Shown: positions 1 through 11,260 of the stretch, in pieces
How the letters are laid out: each line of letters opens with the position of its first letter
Position numbering within the stretch: the first letter of the stretch is position 1
From: Marinobacterium_D sp050908845
GTDB taxonomy: Bacteria; Pseudomonadota; Gammaproteobacteria; Pseudomonadales; Balneatricaceae
Assembly: GCF_050908845.1 (NCBI RefSeq)
Contig: NZ_CP194171.1
Span: 1,426,001-1,490,000, forward strand
Reading direction: 5' to 3'
DNA: 64,000 nucleotides
Program-made: the position numbers and the translations under genes
The notes under the pieces: generated by a model
The model's input: only the letters and a program-made list of their open reading frames with translations
Told to the model about the DNA's origin: nothing
Database searches by the model: none

Positions 1-1351
1 GTTGCCTCCGGGCGACTTTCAGGGTATCGGCGATCATGAAGGCCAGTTCCAGCGACTGGTCGGCGTTCAGGCGCGGATCGCAGTGGGTGTGGTACCGGTC
101 GGCCAGACCCTCTTCGGTGATCTGGTAGGCGCCACCGATACATTCGGTCACATCGTTGCCGGTCATCTCGAAATGCACACCGCCGGCATAGGTGCCTTCG
201 GCATTGTGTACCTCGAAGAAGCCCTGCATTTCGTGCAGGATCGCGGCCACATTGCGGGTTTTGTAGCCGTTACTGGCCTTGATGGTGTTGCCGTGCATCG
301 GGTCGGAGCTCCACACCACGTTGGCACCCATCGCTTTCACGGCGCGCACCAGCGGCGGCAGCTTGTCGAGAATTTTTTCTGAACCCATGCGCGCGATCAG
401 GGTAATCCGGCCCGGTGCGTTGTCCGGGTTCAGGGTGTCCAGCAGGCGGCGCAGGTCCTCCGGATCGGTGGTCGGACCCACCTTGATGCCGATCGGGTTA
501 TGCACACCGCGCAGGAACTCCACGTGAGCGTGATCCGGCTGGCGGGTACGGTCGCCGATCCACAGCATGTGCGCCGAGCAGTCATACCAGTCACCGGTCA
601 GGCTGTCCTGTCGGGTCAGGGCCTGCTCGTAATTGAGCAGCAGCGCCTCGTGGGAGGTGTAGAAATCGGTCTCTTTCAACTGGGGTGTGTTGCTCGGGCT
701 GAGACCGCAGGCCTTCATGAACGAAAGGGTCTGATCGATCTGGGCAGCCAGGTGCTCATATTTTTCATGCAGCGGGCTTTGTGCGACAAAGCCCAGGTTC
801 CACTGGTGCACCTGGTGCAGGTCTGCCAGGCCACCGCCGGCAAACGCGCGCAGCAGGTTCAGCGTGGAGGACGCCTGGTGGTAGGCATCGAGCAGGCGCT
901 GGGGGTCCGGGGTGCGAGCCGCTTCGGTGAATGCGATGTCATTGACGATGTCGCCGCGGTACGAGGGCAGCTCAATGCCATCGATGGTCTCGGTGCCGGA
1001 TGAGCGCGGCTTGGCAAACTGGCCCGCCATACGACCGATCTTAACCACCGGGCAGCTGCCGGCGAAGGTCAGTACGATCGCCATCTGCAGCAGCAGCTGG
1101 AAGGTGTCCTTGATCTTGTTGGCATTAAACTCGGCAAAGCTTTCGGCACAATCGCCGCCCTGGAGCAGGAAACCTTCACCCCGGCTGACCGCTGTAAGGT
1201 CCTCTTTCAGTGAGCGGATCTCGCCCGCAAAGACCAGCGGGGGATACTTTGACAGCTTGGCTTCGGCCGCCGCCAGTGCGTCGGCATCGGGATAAACAGG
1301 CTGCTGGACGATCGGTTTTTCGCGCCAGCTGCTGGGGCTCCAGTTCTGCAT
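1..1351 (-). CDS. Class II 3-deoxy-7-phosphoheptulonate (DAHP) synthase, 3' end beyond window
   Basis: Condenses phosphoenolpyruvate with erythrose 4-phosphate, the first step of the shikimate pathway (cytoplasm). I translated the minus strand from the ATG at 1351 ([14 protein letters not shown]...). It stays open for 450 codons to the window edge, close to the usual 450-460 residues of the plant/class II family, so only a few codons are missing. Family segments seen: [49 protein letters not shown] and [15 protein letters not shown]. The class II type is unrelated in sequence to AroF/G/H of E. coli. Transcribed alone, away from metR. Symbol left empty because naming is inconsistent for this class. 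Confidence 0.95.
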   Translation of the reverse strand, partial: MQNWSPSSWREKPIVQQPVYPDADALAAAEAKLSKYPPLVFAGEIRSLKEDLTAVSRGEGFLLQGGDCAESFAEFNANKIKDTFQLLLQMAIVLTFAGSCPVVKIGRMAGQFAKPRSSGTETIDGIELPSYRGDIVNDIAFTEAARTPDPQRLLDAYHQASSTLNLLRAFAGGGLADLHQVHQWNLGFVAQSPLHEKYEHLAAQIDQTLSFMKACGLSPSNTPQLKETDFYTSHEALLLNYEQALTRQDSLTGDWYDCSAHMLWIGDRTRQPDHAHVEFLRGVHNPIGIKVGPTTDPEDLRRLLDTLNPDNAPGRITLIARMGSEKILDKLPPLVRAVKAMGANVVWSSDPMHGNTIKASNGYKTRNVAAILHEMQGFFEVHNAEGTYAGGVHFEMTGNDVTECIGGAYQITEEGLADRYHTHCDPRLNADQSLELAFMIADTLKVARRQ

Positions 1352-1473
1352 GTGTGGATATCCAAGTACGTCTGATTATTAGTGAGCGCGCTCGCGCGCA
1401 GCCCCTAAGTGTATGTTATCGGGAGGGGTAAACAAAGGGATAGGGGAGAGCAGGCTGAAGCCTGGGAGAGGCT

Positions 1474-2391
1474 TCAGGAGGCGCAGCGAATGCCGTTCAG
1501 GTTGCGAAAAGTGACATCTCTGGCGGTACCGAGAAAGTCGAGCATGAAGTCCGAGTTTTTCTGGTCTTCACGCATCGCCGCGTAGAGTGTGCACCACAGG
1601 CCTTTTTCCCCCAGCGGGCGGGCAGCGATATAGTCACGTTCGAGATACTCGTGCAGTGCCCAGTTGGGCAGTGCCGCCACACCGCGGCCGCTGGCGACCA
1701 GTTGCACCATCATGACGGTGAGCTCTGCGGTGCGGATCTCCGCGGGTTCGACGTTGGCCGGGTCGAGAAAACGGCTGAATACGTCCAGGCGCCCCGGCTC
1801 CACCGGGTAGGTGATCAGGGTTTCCTGGGCCAGATCCCGGGGGTTGATAAACTTTCTCGCGATCAGCCGATGCTGGCGTCCCATGGCGAGTACCGACTCA
1901 TAGCTGAACAGCGGTACATAATGGATGCCGCTACGGGGCTCTGGATCCGAGGTGATCACCAGGTCCAGGTCGCCGCGGGCCAGCGCCGGCAGCGGTTGGA
2001 AGGTGAAACCGGTGGACAGATCAAGCTCCACCTCCGGCCAGTTCTGGCGGAAGTGGTCGATGGTGGGCATCAGCCAGTCGAAGCAGCTGTGACATTCGAT
2101 ACAGATATTCAGCCGGCCCGCTTCGCCGCCGGCAAGCCGGGCGATGTCGCGCTCTGCGTTGCGGATCATCGGCAGCATGTCGTCGGCCAGTGCCAGCAGT
2201 CGCTGACCGGCGCTGGTAAAGCAGATCGGCTTGGTTTTACGGATGAACAGTGAGCAGTTGAGGCGCTCTTCCAGGTCCTTGATCTGGTGAGACAGGGCGG
2301 ATTGCGTCAGATGAACTCTTTCGGCGGCTTCCACGAGGCTTCCGGCATCACGCAGGGCGGCCAGCGTTTTCAAATGACGTAACTCGATCAT
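1474..2391 (-). CDS. metR: MetR, LysR-family regulator of methionine biosynthesis
   Basis: 305-residue LysR-type transcription factor. The N-terminal winged helix (about residues 1-60, MIELRHLKTLAALRDAGSLVEAAERVHLTQSALSHQIKDL) and the following effector domain match E. coli MetR closely in known hallmarks, including IECHSCFDWLMP, TSDPEPRSGIHY and ALPNWALHEYLER. MetR-type proteins sense homocysteine and activate metE, metH and glyA promoters. The start is the ATG preceded by an AAGGAGAG ribosome-binding site. No met gene is next to it, so its targets lie elsewhere. Stands alone between the DAHP synthase and argF, all on the minus strand. Confidence 0.92.
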   Translation of the reverse strand: MIELRHLKTLAALRDAGSLVEAAERVHLTQSALSHQIKDLEERLNCSLFIRKTKPICFTSAGQRLLALADDMLPMIRNAERDIARLAGGEAGRLNICIECHSCFDWLMPTIDHFRQNWPEVELDLSTGFTFQPLPALARGDLDLVITSDPEPRSGIHYVPLFSYESVLAMGRQHRLIARKFINPRDLAQETLITYPVEPGRLDVFSRFLDPANVEPAEIRTAELTVMMVQLVASGRGVAALPNWALHEYLERDYIAARPLGEKGLWCTLYAAMREDQKNSDFMLDFLGTARDVTFRNLNGIRCAS

Positions 2392-2552
2392 GCCAGAAGG
2401 ACTCTCCTTGGTTGGGGAACGGGTTGCAGGTGCCTGGCAAAACTAGACGCTGTCGGCAGTATAGTCGGCGCCTTGGGGTCTGGCGAGAGATGTTCGAAGA
2501 GATTGGCAGGCGGGGCTTGGCGCGGTGTGCAGGCGCCAGGCCCCCGTTGTGC

Positions 2553-3467
2553 TTACTTGCCGTGGGTTACCAGCAGGAACTCGAGCAGCGCTTTCTGTGC
2601 ATGCAGTCGGTTCTCGGCCTGGTGGAATGCCACACAGCGAGGGTCGTCCATCATGTCTTCGCTGATCTCCTCCCCCCGGTGAGCGGGCAGGCAGTGCATG
2701 AACAGGGCGTCGTCAGCGGCCAGGTCCATCAGTGCCGGGCTGACCTGGTAACCACGGAACTCACGCAGGCGCTGCTTCTGTTCCTCTTCCTGGCCCATGG
2801 AGGCCCAGACATCGGTGTAGACCATGTGGGCGCCGGCGACGGCCTCTTCGGGGTCGGAGAATACTCGCACGCGGTCAGCGTTTTTCAGCACCAGTTCCGA
2901 GCTCGGCGCGAACTCTTCCGGGCAGGCGATATGCAGGTTGAAGTCAAACTGCTGCGCCGCGTTGATGTAGGAGTTGCACATGTTGTTGCCATCGCCGACC
3001 CAGACCACGGTCTTGCCCTTGATCGAGCCGCGCAGCTCGTGGAAAGTCTGCATGTCGGCCAGCAGCTGGCAGGGGTGGTAGTCGTCAGTCAGTGCATTGA
3101 TGACCGGTACCCGGGAGTGGGCGGCGAAGGTCTCGACCGCTTCATGGCTGTAAGTACGGATCATCACCACGTCGACCATGCTGGAGATGACACGGGCGCT
3201 GTCTTCGATCGGTTCGCCGCGGCCCAGTTGGGTGTCGCGCGGGGACAGAAACATGGCGTGGCCGCCGAACTGAGCCATGCCGGATTCGAAGGAGACGCGG
3301 GTGCGCGTGGAGGCTTTTTCAAAAATCATCGCCATCACGCGGTTTTTCAGCGGCTCGTAAATTTCGCCGTTGTTGCGGATGCGCTTGAGCTCGGTGGCTC
3401 GTTCGATAATTCCTTGTAGCTCCGCCGGTGTCATATCCAGCAGGGTCAGAAAGTGTCTTGTACTCAT
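2553..3467 (-). CDS. argF: Ornithine carbamoyltransferase
   Basis: Makes citrulline from ornithine and carbamoyl phosphate in arginine biosynthesis (cytoplasm). 304 residues from the ATG at 3467 ([14 protein letters not shown]). A longer frame with 32 extra residues exists, but the shorter start matches the family length. Carbamoyl phosphate-binding STRTR is at residues 53-57, and the HPCQ-type (YHPCQLLAD) and [11 protein letters not shown] ornithine/catalytic loops are intact. It lies 64 bp downstream of argD on the same strand, forming an argD-argF operon as in pseudomonads. Confidence 0.96.
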   Translation of the reverse strand: MSTRHFLTLLDMTPAELQGIIERATELKRIRNNGEIYEPLKNRVMAMIFEKASTRTRVSFESGMAQFGGHAMFLSPRDTQLGRGEPIEDSARVISSMVDVVMIRTYSHEAVETFAAHSRVPVINALTDDYHPCQLLADMQTFHELRGSIKGKTVVWVGDGNNMCNSYINAAQQFDFNLHIACPEEFAPSSELVLKNADRVRVFSDPEEAVAGAHMVYTDVWASMGQEEEQKQRLREFRGYQVSPALMDLAADDALFMHCLPAHRGEEISEDMMDDPRCVAFHQAENRLHAQKALLEFLLVTHGK

Positions 3468-3531
3468 ATAGTTAACGGCGGCGGAGCCGCCGGTTCCAGA
3501 GGTCAATGATGGATTAATGTGTCTGTCGCGT

Positions 3532-4725
3532 TCAGCTGGAACGCTCGTCACCGGCGTATACACGGATCAGTTGGGACACAGTATTGATCATGAGGTCGGC
3601 CTCATTCTGGCTCATGATCAGCGGCGGCAGCATGCGCACGACGCGGCCGCCCCCTGTAACATTAAGCAGTACGCCTTTTACCTTGGCCAGCACGGCCAGC
3701 TCTGTTCCCGCCTCGGTCAGCTCAATGCCGATCATCAGCCCCTTGCCGCGGATGTTGCGGATGTAGGGGGCGTCGCCGAGCTGGGCGCGGAACTGGTCGA
3801 CGATGTACTGACCCAGTTGTTCTGCACGCTGGCAAAGGTTCTCAGCGCTGATGGTATCCACCACGGCCAGCGCCGCTGCGCAGGCCAGCGGGTTGCCGCC
3901 AAAGGTGGTGCCGTGAGTACCCGGTGTGAACAGCTTGGCTGCCGCGCCGTGTGCCAGGCAGGCGCCGATGGGAACGCCGTTGGCCAGCCCTTTTGCCGTT
4001 GTTACCACATCCGGCAGGATGTTGTTGTGCTGGTATGCGAAATAGCGGCCGGTGCGGCCGTTGCCGGTCTGGACTTCGTCCAGCATCAGCAGCCACTCCT
4101 GCTGGTCACAGATTTCACGCAGCTGGTTCAGGTAATCCGCGGCGGGGATGTGAACACCGCCTTCACCCTGCACCGGCTCGACGAAAATGGCAACCACATT
4201 CGGGTTCTTTTCCGCGACCTGGTGGATCGCCTCGACATCATCATAGGGGACGCGTACGAAGCCCGATACCAACGGCTCAAAGCCGGCCTGGGCGGCACGG
4301 TTACCGGTGGCGCTCAGGGTTGCCAGGGTGCGTCCGTGGAACGAGTTTTCCATCACGATGATGGTCGGGGTGTCGATCCCTTTCTGGTGGCCATAGCGGC
4401 GTGCCAGTTTAATGGCCGCTTCGTTGGCTTCTGCACCGGAGTTGCAGAAAAAGATATTGTCCATGCCGGACAGGCTGGTGAGTTTTTCACCGAGCTGCTC
4501 CTGCAGCGGCACGGTGTACAGGTTGGAACAGTGGATCAGGCGGCTGGCCTGGTCGCTGATCGCTTTGGTGACCGCGGGGTGTGCATGTCCGAGGCCGGTG
4601 ACGGCGATACCGCAGAGAGCGTCCAGATATTTGTTCCCGTCGGTGTCGTAAATCCAAGCGCCCTCGCCGTGATCGAAGGCGACCGAAAGCCTGTTATAGG
4701 TATTCATCAAAGGCTGAAGCGACAT
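3532..4725 (-). CDS. argD: Acetylornithine aminotransferase
   Basis: PLP-dependent class III aminotransferase that converts N-acetylglutamate semialdehyde to N-acetylornithine; many ArgD enzymes also serve lysine synthesis. 397 residues. I chose the ATG at 4725 ([14 protein letters not shown]) because GGAG lies 9 nt upstream; ATGs further upstream lack this. PLP site is seen as [14 protein letters not shown] followed by [14 protein letters not shown], with the phosphate-binding [15 protein letters not shown] early on. First gene of argD-argF. Confidence 0.94.
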   Translation of the reverse strand: MSLQPLMNTYNRLSVAFDHGEGAWIYDTDGNKYLDALCGIAVTGLGHAHPAVTKAISDQASRLIHCSNLYTVPLQEQLGEKLTSLSGMDNIFFCNSGAEANEAAIKLARRYGHQKGIDTPTIIVMENSFHGRTLATLSATGNRAAQAGFEPLVSGFVRVPYDDVEAIHQVAEKNPNVVAIFVEPVQGEGGVHIPAADYLNQLREICDQQEWLLMLDEVQTGNGRTGRYFAYQHNNILPDVVTTAKGLANGVPIGACLAHGAAAKLFTPGTHGTTFGGNPLACAAALAVVDTISAENLCQRAEQLGQYIVDQFRAQLGDAPYIRNIRGKGLMIGIELTEAGTELAVLAKVKGVLLNVTGGGRVVRMLPPLIMSQNEADLMINTVSQLIRVYAGDERSS

Positions 4726-5019
4726 TGGGCGTTTCTCCATACAACGCAAAAAGGCAGCCAAAGCTGCCGAAAAAACGACCATTCTATGTGTGGGTTATGA
4801 TTTTGGCAATATTCATGGCGCGGGCGCGACAGGGGACTTGAATCGGAATGTTTTGGCACCATTAAAGGTCGGTAACAGGAGCGAGACCGAAGCTGCTACC
4901 TTAGCTGTCAGGCTATTTTGATGTTCAATTTATCCGAGCATGGCGGTAGGATAAGAGGCTTGGGTTTTTTCGGGCCCCGGGGGTCCGGGTACATAGAAAT
5001 TTAATAGCAAGGTGTAACC

Positions 5020-5355
5020 ATGAGCGTAGTCGACACCATTAAAGAGCAGATCGAGAGCAACACGATTCTGCTATATATGAAGGGTACTCCCCGTTTCCCC
5101 CAGTGTGGATTCTCCTCCCGGGCTTCGGCGGCGCTGGTTGAGTGCGGCGAGCGCTTTGCGTTTGTAAACATTCTGGAAGCACCGGAGATCCGCTCCGAGC
5201 TGCCGAAATACGCGAACTGGCCGACCTTCCCGCAGCTGTGGGTCAACGGTGAGCTGGTTGGCGGATGTGACATCATCTGCGAAATGGCGGAAAGTGGCGA
5301 GCTCAAGGAGCTGGTTGCCGCAGCGGCCAAGCAGGAAGGTTCCGAAGAGGCTTGA
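5020..5355 (+). CDS. grxD: Monothiol glutaredoxin, Grx4 type
   Basis: 111-residue monothiol glutaredoxin with the CGFS active site (Cys29) and the conserved WPTFPQLWVNGELVGGCDI glutathione/[2Fe-2S] binding segment. The family binds and transfers Fe-S clusters, usually with a BolA partner, in the cytoplasm. The start has an AAGGTG ribosome-binding site. The next gene is a peroxiredoxin 85 bp away on the same strand, the order seen in Pseudomonas, though the bacterioferritin genes found there are absent here. Confidence 0.96.
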   Translation: MSVVDTIKEQIESNTILLYMKGTPRFPQCGFSSRASAALVECGERFAFVNILEAPEIRSELPKYANWPTFPQLWVNGELVGGCDIICEMAESGELKELVAAAAKQEGSEEA

Positions 5356-5440
5356 TAGCCTCTTCCGTTAGTTGACGCGGCTTTATAAGCGTTTGATTCA
5401 GTCCCCGAATATCTCAACCTAAGCAAGGAGTTTAGAGAGC

Positions 5441-6043
5441 ATGGGCGTACTCGTAGGTAAGAAAGCACCGGACTTTACAGCAGCAGCGGTTCTAGGCGAT
5501 GGCAGCATCGTTGATGAATTCACGCTGAGCGAAGCGATCAAGGGCAAATACGGCCTGGTATTCTTCTACCCGCTGGATTTCACGTTCGTTTGTCCTTCCG
5601 AGCTGATCGCACTGGATCACCGTATGGATGCGTTCAAGGAGCGTGGCGTAGAGGTGATCGGTGTTTCCATCGATTCCCAGTTCACCCACAACGCTTGGCG
5701 TAACACTTCCGTCAACGACGGTGGTATCGGTCCGGTTAAATACACTCTGGTTGCTGACACCAAGCACGAAATCTGCCAGGCATACGACGTTGAAGCTGAC
5801 GCCGGTGTTGCCTTCCGTGGCGCTTTCCTGATCGACCAGGAAGGTAACGTGCGTTCCCAGATCGTCAACGACCTGCCGCTGGGCCGTAACATGGACGAGC
5901 TGATCCGTCTGGTTGACGCGCTGCAGTTCCACGAAGAGCACGGCGAAGTTTGCCCGGCTGGCTGGAACAAGGGTGACAAGGGTATGGCTGCCTCCACTGA
6001 AGGCGTTGCCAAGTACCTGTCCGAGGAATCCGACAAGCTGTAA
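5441..6043 (+). CDS. Typical 2-Cys peroxiredoxin (AhpC/TSA family)
   Basis: Reduces hydrogen peroxide and organic hydroperoxides through thiol chemistry. 200 residues with the peroxidatic Cys51 in the FTFVCPSE motif and the resolving Cys171 in GEVCPAGWNKG, so a typical 2-Cys enzyme working as an obligate dimer. Strong ribosome-binding site (AAGGAG). Codon use looks optimised (strong bias to C-ending codons), suggesting high expression. A strong terminator follows at once. Downstream of grxD, consistent with a thiol/oxidative stress pair. Confidence 0.95.
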   Translation: MGVLVGKKAPDFTAAAVLGDGSIVDEFTLSEAIKGKYGLVFFYPLDFTFVCPSELIALDHRMDAFKERGVEVIGVSIDSQFTHNAWRNTSVNDGGIGPVKYTLVADTKHEICQAYDVEADAGVAFRGAFLIDQEGNVRSQIVNDLPLGRNMDELIRLVDALQFHEEHGEVCPAGWNKGDKGMAASTEGVAKYLSEESDKL

Positions 6044-6058
6044 GGCTTGCCTGATCCG

Positions 6059-6088
6059 AAAAAAAAACCGCCTTCGGGCGGTTTTTTT
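6059..6088 (+). terminator. Rho-independent terminator after the peroxiredoxin gene
   Basis: Hairpin CCGCC-TTCG-GGCGG preceded by a run of A and followed by seven T. It works for the plus-strand peroxiredoxin transcript, and the flanking A-run makes it potentially bidirectional for the converging rnt gene. Confidence 0.95.
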
Positions 6089-6122
6089 GTGTCTGTGCGT
6101 TGTCGCTATTAGGGGGCGTGGC

Positions 6123-6767
6123 CTAGTCGCGGGTGGCCAGTACCATTTCCCAGCCGCCCAGGTCTTTCCAGCGATTGACGATGGTGCAGAACAGCTCCGC
6201 TGTTTTTTCCGTATCGTAGAGCGCCGAGTGGGCCTGTTTGCCGTCGAAGTCTATGCCGGCAACATCGCAGGCGCGGGCGAGCACGGTCTGTCCAAAGGCC
6301 AGTCCGGCAAGCGTGGCTGTGTCAAAGGTTGAGAACGGGTGGAACGGATTGCGCTTGATCTCTGAACGCTCGGCGGCGTTGCAGACAAAACCGTGGTCAA
6401 ACGAGGCGTTATGGCCAACCAGCACGGCACGCTTGCAGTCGTGAGACTTTATCGATTTCCGGATCGGCTTGAAAATCGATTCCAGCGCTGTCAGCTCACT
6501 GACGGCGCCCCGCGCCGGATCGAGCGGGTCTATGCCGGTGAATGCCAGAGCCTCGGGCTCCAGGTTGGCTCCTTCGAACGGTTCTACCTGGGCTTCGTAG
6601 CTTTTGTCTGGAATCAGGTAGCCCTCTTCGTCCATGGTGAGCGTAACCGCTGCGATCTCCAGCAGGGCATCGGTTCGGGGATTGAATCCAGCGGTTTCGA
6701 CGTCGACAACGACAGGCAAAAAACCACGGAAGCGATCGGACATGGGGTGTTTGGGTGCAGAGCTCAA
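6123..6767 (-). CDS. rnt: Ribonuclease T
   Basis: 3'-5' exoribonuclease of the DEDDh family that trims tRNA and 5S rRNA 3' ends. 214 residues, with exonuclease motif I as VVDVETAGF (Asp22, Glu24), motif II in [11 protein letters not shown] and motif III in [14 protein letters not shown]. The chosen start is a TTG at 6767 because an AAGGA site sits 6 nt upstream; the in-frame ATG at 6743 has no visible ribosome-binding site. Converges on the peroxiredoxin gene. Confidence 0.95.
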   Translation of the reverse strand: MSSAPKHPMSDRFRGFLPVVVDVETAGFNPRTDALLEIAAVTLTMDEEGYLIPDKSYEAQVEPFEGANLEPEALAFTGIDPLDPARGAVSELTALESIFKPIRKSIKSHDCKRAVLVGHNASFDHGFVCNAAERSEIKRNPFHPFSTFDTATLAGLAFGQTVLARACDVAGIDFDGKQAHSALYDTEKTAELFCTIVNRWKDLGGWEMVLATRD

Positions 6768-6949
6768 ACAGCTTCCTTAGATCAGTGTTGTGGGGAGGAG
6801 ATTCCTGTCTGTATTCTAACAGGCAGGGGAAGAGGGGCCAATTGCTGGTCTTTTTCTAAAGCTGTGGCCCTTCCGGCCGTTAATCTCAGGTGCTGGAGCA
6901 ACGGTTTGGGCCGTATTGCGACACCTCTGACCTACGGAATCACCATTTG

Positions 6950-7819
6950 ATGCGAGCCTGTCTTCTGTTTCTGATCTTATCTCTGCCTGTTTCCTTGGTT
7001 GAGGCCGTCACCTTTCAGGCGGAGATCGACGAAGCCAGCTGGGAGATGGAAACATCGGAGTTTTCCTGCCGTTTGCGTCAGACGATCCCTGCCTACGGCA
7101 CGGCATCTTTTGAACACCAGGCGGGGGAGGCGGTGCGTTTTGTACTGACCCCGACCCAGCAGCAGCAGGTTAGAGGCTCGGCACGGCTTGTGGCAGAAGC
7201 CTCCCAGTGGCAACCGGGTTTGGCGCCGGAGTTTCTTGGTGTGGTTCGTGTCAGCGGTAGTCGGGGCGTTATCGAAGTGCCGGCTCAACTTGCCGAGAAT
7301 ATGCTGGCAGCGCTCTACAAGGGGATGACGCCAACCTTTAATACCGATCAGTGGTATGGCGCTCCCGAGCTTCTCAAGGTCGGTGTATCGGCGGCGAACT
7401 TCCAGTCGGCGTACACTGATTATCTGGACTGCGTGAGCGGGCTGTTGCCGGCTAACTTCCGTCAGGTGGCGCGTACCGCGATCCTGTTTCCCTCCGGTCA
7501 GTCCGGTCTGTCCGATGCCACCCGTCAGCGTCTCGATCTGATCGCCACTTACGTCAAAGCGGATAACAGCGTGCAGACGATCTATGTGGATGGTCACTCC
7601 GATAACCTGGGACGTCGTCTGCTCAACCGGGATCTTTCCAAGAAGCGGGCGGAAGAGGTCACCCGCTACCTGGTGCAGCAGGGGCTGCCGGAAGACAGGA
7701 TCATTACCCGCTATCACGGTGAGCGCTACCCGGTGGTGCCGAACAACAGCGTCGAAAACCGCGCCCGCAACCGTCGTGTGACGGTTCGGCTGGAGCGCGA
7801 AGAGGGCAGCACTCTCTGA
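6950..7819 (+). CDS. motY: MotY-like flagellar motor protein with OmpA C-terminal domain
   Basis: 289-residue periplasmic protein. Signal peptide MRACLLFLILSLPVSLVEA, then an N-terminal beta domain (TFQAEIDEASWEM...CRLRQTIPAYGTASF) typical of MotY, and an OmpA-like peptidoglycan-binding domain near the C-terminus (YVDGHSDNLGRRLLNRDLSKKRAEEV...NRARNRRVTVRLER). MotY forms the T-ring that anchors stator units to the polar flagellar motor. The position between rnt and argG matches Pseudomonas, where motY sits in the same neighbourhood. No other flagellar gene is in the window. Confidence 0.85.
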   Translation: MRACLLFLILSLPVSLVEAVTFQAEIDEASWEMETSEFSCRLRQTIPAYGTASFEHQAGEAVRFVLTPTQQQQVRGSARLVAEASQWQPGLAPEFLGVVRVSGSRGVIEVPAQLAENMLAALYKGMTPTFNTDQWYGAPELLKVGVSAANFQSAYTDYLDCVSGLLPANFRQVARTAILFPSGQSGLSDATRQRLDLIATYVKADNSVQTIYVDGHSDNLGRRLLNRDLSKKRAEEVTRYLVQQGLPEDRIITRYHGERYPVVPNNSVENRARNRRVTVRLEREEGSTL

Positions 7820-7881
7820 ATCGCCTTGGTTCTGCCGCCGTCCGCAATCTGATATACTTCCCGGCTTTCCGAATTTAATAC

Positions 7882-7908
7882 CCGGTTCCCGTGACGGGAG
7901 CCGGTTTT
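7882..7908 (+). terminator. Hairpin with T-run in the motY-argG interval
   Basis: CCGGTTCCCG-TGA-CGGGAGCCGG (one G-T pair) followed by TTTT. It ends 22 bp before the argG start codon, so it can end motY transcription or act as an attenuator-like element in the argG leader; the sequence alone does not decide. Confidence 0.6.
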
Positions 7909-7929
7909 CTGTGATCTGGAGTCGCATAC

Positions 7930-9156
<1,227 letters not shown>

Positions 9157-9183
9157 TTTCGCAGCCTGTCGTTACTGCAACAA

Positions 9184-9213
9184 AGCCCGCCAGCCATGTG
9201 CTCGCGGGCTTTT
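9184..9213 (+). terminator. Terminator after argG
   Basis: AGCCCGC stem pairing with GCGGGCT around a 12-nt loop, followed by TTT and a T-rich stretch, 28 bp past the argG stop. Confidence 0.8.
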
Positions 9214-9302
9214 CTGTTTTTATTCTCAGCCGGGCTTGTCAGTTTTTGATAATTGGCTGATTTTCATGCTACTTTTGCTGAAATTCGGTCGCCTCTGAGC
9301 TT

Positions 9303-10883
9303 ATGGCAAATCTGTTAACAGGAAAGTCCACGCTGATCCTCGACAAGAAGTTCGAAGATCTACAGACCCTGCGGGCTATCATGGAAAATATCGGCGTATC
9401 CGATGTTTTTGTCGCCTCGTCGGTGAATATGGCACTGAGCCTGCTGCATGATCAGCCGATCGATCTGTTCTTCCTTAATTACGAATTGGGCCGAGACGAG
9501 AAAAACGGACTGCAGTTGATGTTTGAGCTGCAGGCTGAGGGCCGGCGTCTCTATTCTGCCTGCTATATCCTGGTGATCGATCCGGAAAAGTCGAACCTGC
9601 TGCTGGGATCTCCGGAAAACGCGCCCGATATCTACATCTCCAAACCCTATGATCGTGTGCTGCTGAGTCAGCGCATCGAAAAGCTGATGCGGCTGAAGCA
9701 GAGCCTGTATCCGGTGGAAAGCCTGATGGATAAGGGTGAGCTTGAAGCAGCGCTCGATGCCTGCCAGGTGCTTGAAGAGCAATATCCCGGGTTGCGGATC
9801 TACCTGCAGCGTTTGCGCGGCATTATCTATCTGCGCCAAAACCTGCCCGAGCAGGCAAGGGGCGTGTTTTCGGGGCTCCTGTCAGGGCGGGATAAACCCT
9901 GGATTCGTATCGGTCTGGCTATGGCGGCCTGCCGCAGTGGCTGGTTCGACCAGGCGAAGGGGCAGCTGGACCAGGTTATCGCTCAGCAGCAGATCTGTAT
10001 CGAGGCGTTTGTCTGGCGTGCCCGGCTCCATCGTCTCTACGGTGATTATGGCGAAGCTCAGAATCTGCTGCGCCAGGCTGTGGTCGTGCAGCCGACGGTG
10101 GCGCTCTTGCAGGGGGATCTGGCCAACCAGGCGGCGATGAATAACGATACTCGCCTGGCGATCGATTCGTTTCGCGCCGCCATCAAGTACAGCCGGTATA
10201 CAGCCTTTCAGCACCCCGATTTCTACTTCGGGCTGGTAAGAACGCTGATGAAGCGGATGAGTGGTCCAGATGCGGCCTCCGGCCAGGCCGAGGAGGAGGC
10301 TGTTCGGCTGCTGGAGCAGGCGCGACGGGACTTTCTCGATCAGCCTGTTATTCAGTTTAAGAGTCGTCTGCTGGCGAGCGAAGTTTATCGCGCCGTGGGT
10401 GATGAAGAGCAGGCCAGCCTGTCTGCCCATGAGGCGATGGTGATCTATCGTCAGCTGTCACCGGATGATCAGGCAATGTGGTTGGAGCAGCTGGTTGAAG
10501 GTGTTGAGGGCTCCCCGGTAGAGGAGGAAGCCCAGGCCGCGCGGCATGATCTGAACCGGCAGATGGCCAGACTGAAGTGGGGCCGGGCAAACCTGAAGGG
10601 CATGATGCAGTTTCGACACGGAGAGCTGGCCGAGGCTTATGCCTCGTTCAGTGATGCGCTGGCGCAGCAGCCCGGCACACCGAGTATCGCGCTTAACCTG
10701 GTGCAGACCGCGCTGGAGCTGTTCCGGCGCGCTCCCGGAACTGTACACCGGGGAATGCTGGCAGCCTGCGATGAGGCGTTTTATTCACTGCAGTTTGCGG
10801 CACTAACGCCTAAGCAGCAGCAGCGTTATCTGGGACTGGGGCGGAGATTGTCGGAAAGCGTGGCGCAACTGGACGCTGGTTAA
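9303..10883 (+). CDS. TPR protein with N-terminal pseudo-receiver domain
   Basis: 526 residues. Residues 9-130 fold like a response-regulator receiver (LILDKKFED, a hydrophobic strand LFFLNYELG, and YISKPYDRVLL with conserved Lys114). The position of the phospho-acceptor aspartate is Asn59, so it is probably not phosphorylated. The rest is helical with several tetratricopeptide-like units (for example RIYLQRLRGIIYLRQNLPEQARGVF, WRARLHRLYGDYGEAQNLLRQAV, LKGMMQFRHGELAEAYASFSDAL). No output DNA-binding or enzyme domain is visible, so it is likely a protein-interaction scaffold. Monocistronic; its end overlaps the convergent 126-residue gene. Confidence 0.85.
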   Translation: MANLLTGKSTLILDKKFEDLQTLRAIMENIGVSDVFVASSVNMALSLLHDQPIDLFFLNYELGRDEKNGLQLMFELQAEGRRLYSACYILVIDPEKSNLLLGSPENAPDIYISKPYDRVLLSQRIEKLMRLKQSLYPVESLMDKGELEAALDACQVLEEQYPGLRIYLQRLRGIIYLRQNLPEQARGVFSGLLSGRDKPWIRIGLAMAACRSGWFDQAKGQLDQVIAQQQICIEAFVWRARLHRLYGDYGEAQNLLRQAVVVQPTVALLQGDLANQAAMNNDTRLAIDSFRAAIKYSRYTAFQHPDFYFGLVRTLMKRMSGPDAASGQAEEEAVRLLEQARRDFLDQPVIQFKSRLLASEVYRAVGDEEQASLSAHEAMVIYRQLSPDDQAMWLEQLVEGVEGSPVEEEAQAARHDLNRQMARLKWGRANLKGMMQFRHGELAEAYASFSDALAQQPGTPSIALNLVQTALELFRRAPGTVHRGMLAACDEAFYSLQFAALTPKQQQRYLGLGRRLSESVAQLDAG

Positions 10884-11260
10884 AACAACGGTTCATCTTC
10901 ATCGGCAAGAAAACCGCCGCTGCTCCGTGTATCTTTCGATGCTTCGGTGCTGCCGGACTCCTCACGCACCAGCGAGCGTGCCAGCCTTCGGCCGAGCAGC
11001 TTTTTCTGTGCCGGCATCGGCAGGTCGGTGAAGCGAATAAGGTGATGTTCGACCAGAGTGTCGATCAGGTCTTCGAGAATACGGATCGTGCCCTTGTCGG
11101 ACTCGTCGAGAAAGGTGTCCGGGTCAAAATCGCCATCCTCGGCCATGGCGAGGAATTTCAGCACTTCCGGGTCTTTCAGGCTGACCTCGCGGGCACCCTG
11201 AGCAGGAGTTTCCGTTAAGCCTGTTACCTTTCCCTGGTCGTCGAAGTGTGCGTAGAGCAT
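10880..11260 (-). CDS. Conserved hypothetical protein, acidic, 126 aa
   Basis: Cytoplasmic, no signal peptide or membrane segment. Begins MLYAHFDDQGKVTGLTETP, which resembles a family found in pseudomonads and relatives (recalled, not checked), then an acidic region and a helical middle (TIRILEDLIDTLVEHHLIRFTDLPMPAQKKLLGRRLARSL), ending in the acidic tail GGFLADEDEPLF. Function unknown. Its stop shares bases with the stop of the convergent TPR gene. It lies just upstream of, and divergent from, the lap-type operon. Confidence 0.8.
   Translation of the reverse strand: MLYAHFDDQGKVTGLTETPAQGAREVSLKDPEVLKFLAMAEDGDFDPDTFLDESDKGTIRILEDLIDTLVEHHLIRFTDLPMPAQKKLLGRRLARSLVREESGSTEASKDTRSSGGFLADEDEPLF

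Noticed and set aside
2412..3419. Long open frame antisense to argF
   Set aside because: It mirrors argF codon bias, has no family features, and argF is certain.
4970..4990. GC-rich palindrome before grxD as another polyamine-type operator
   Set aside because: Lacks the TAC/GTA ends and an abutting promoter, and the gene has no link to polyamines.
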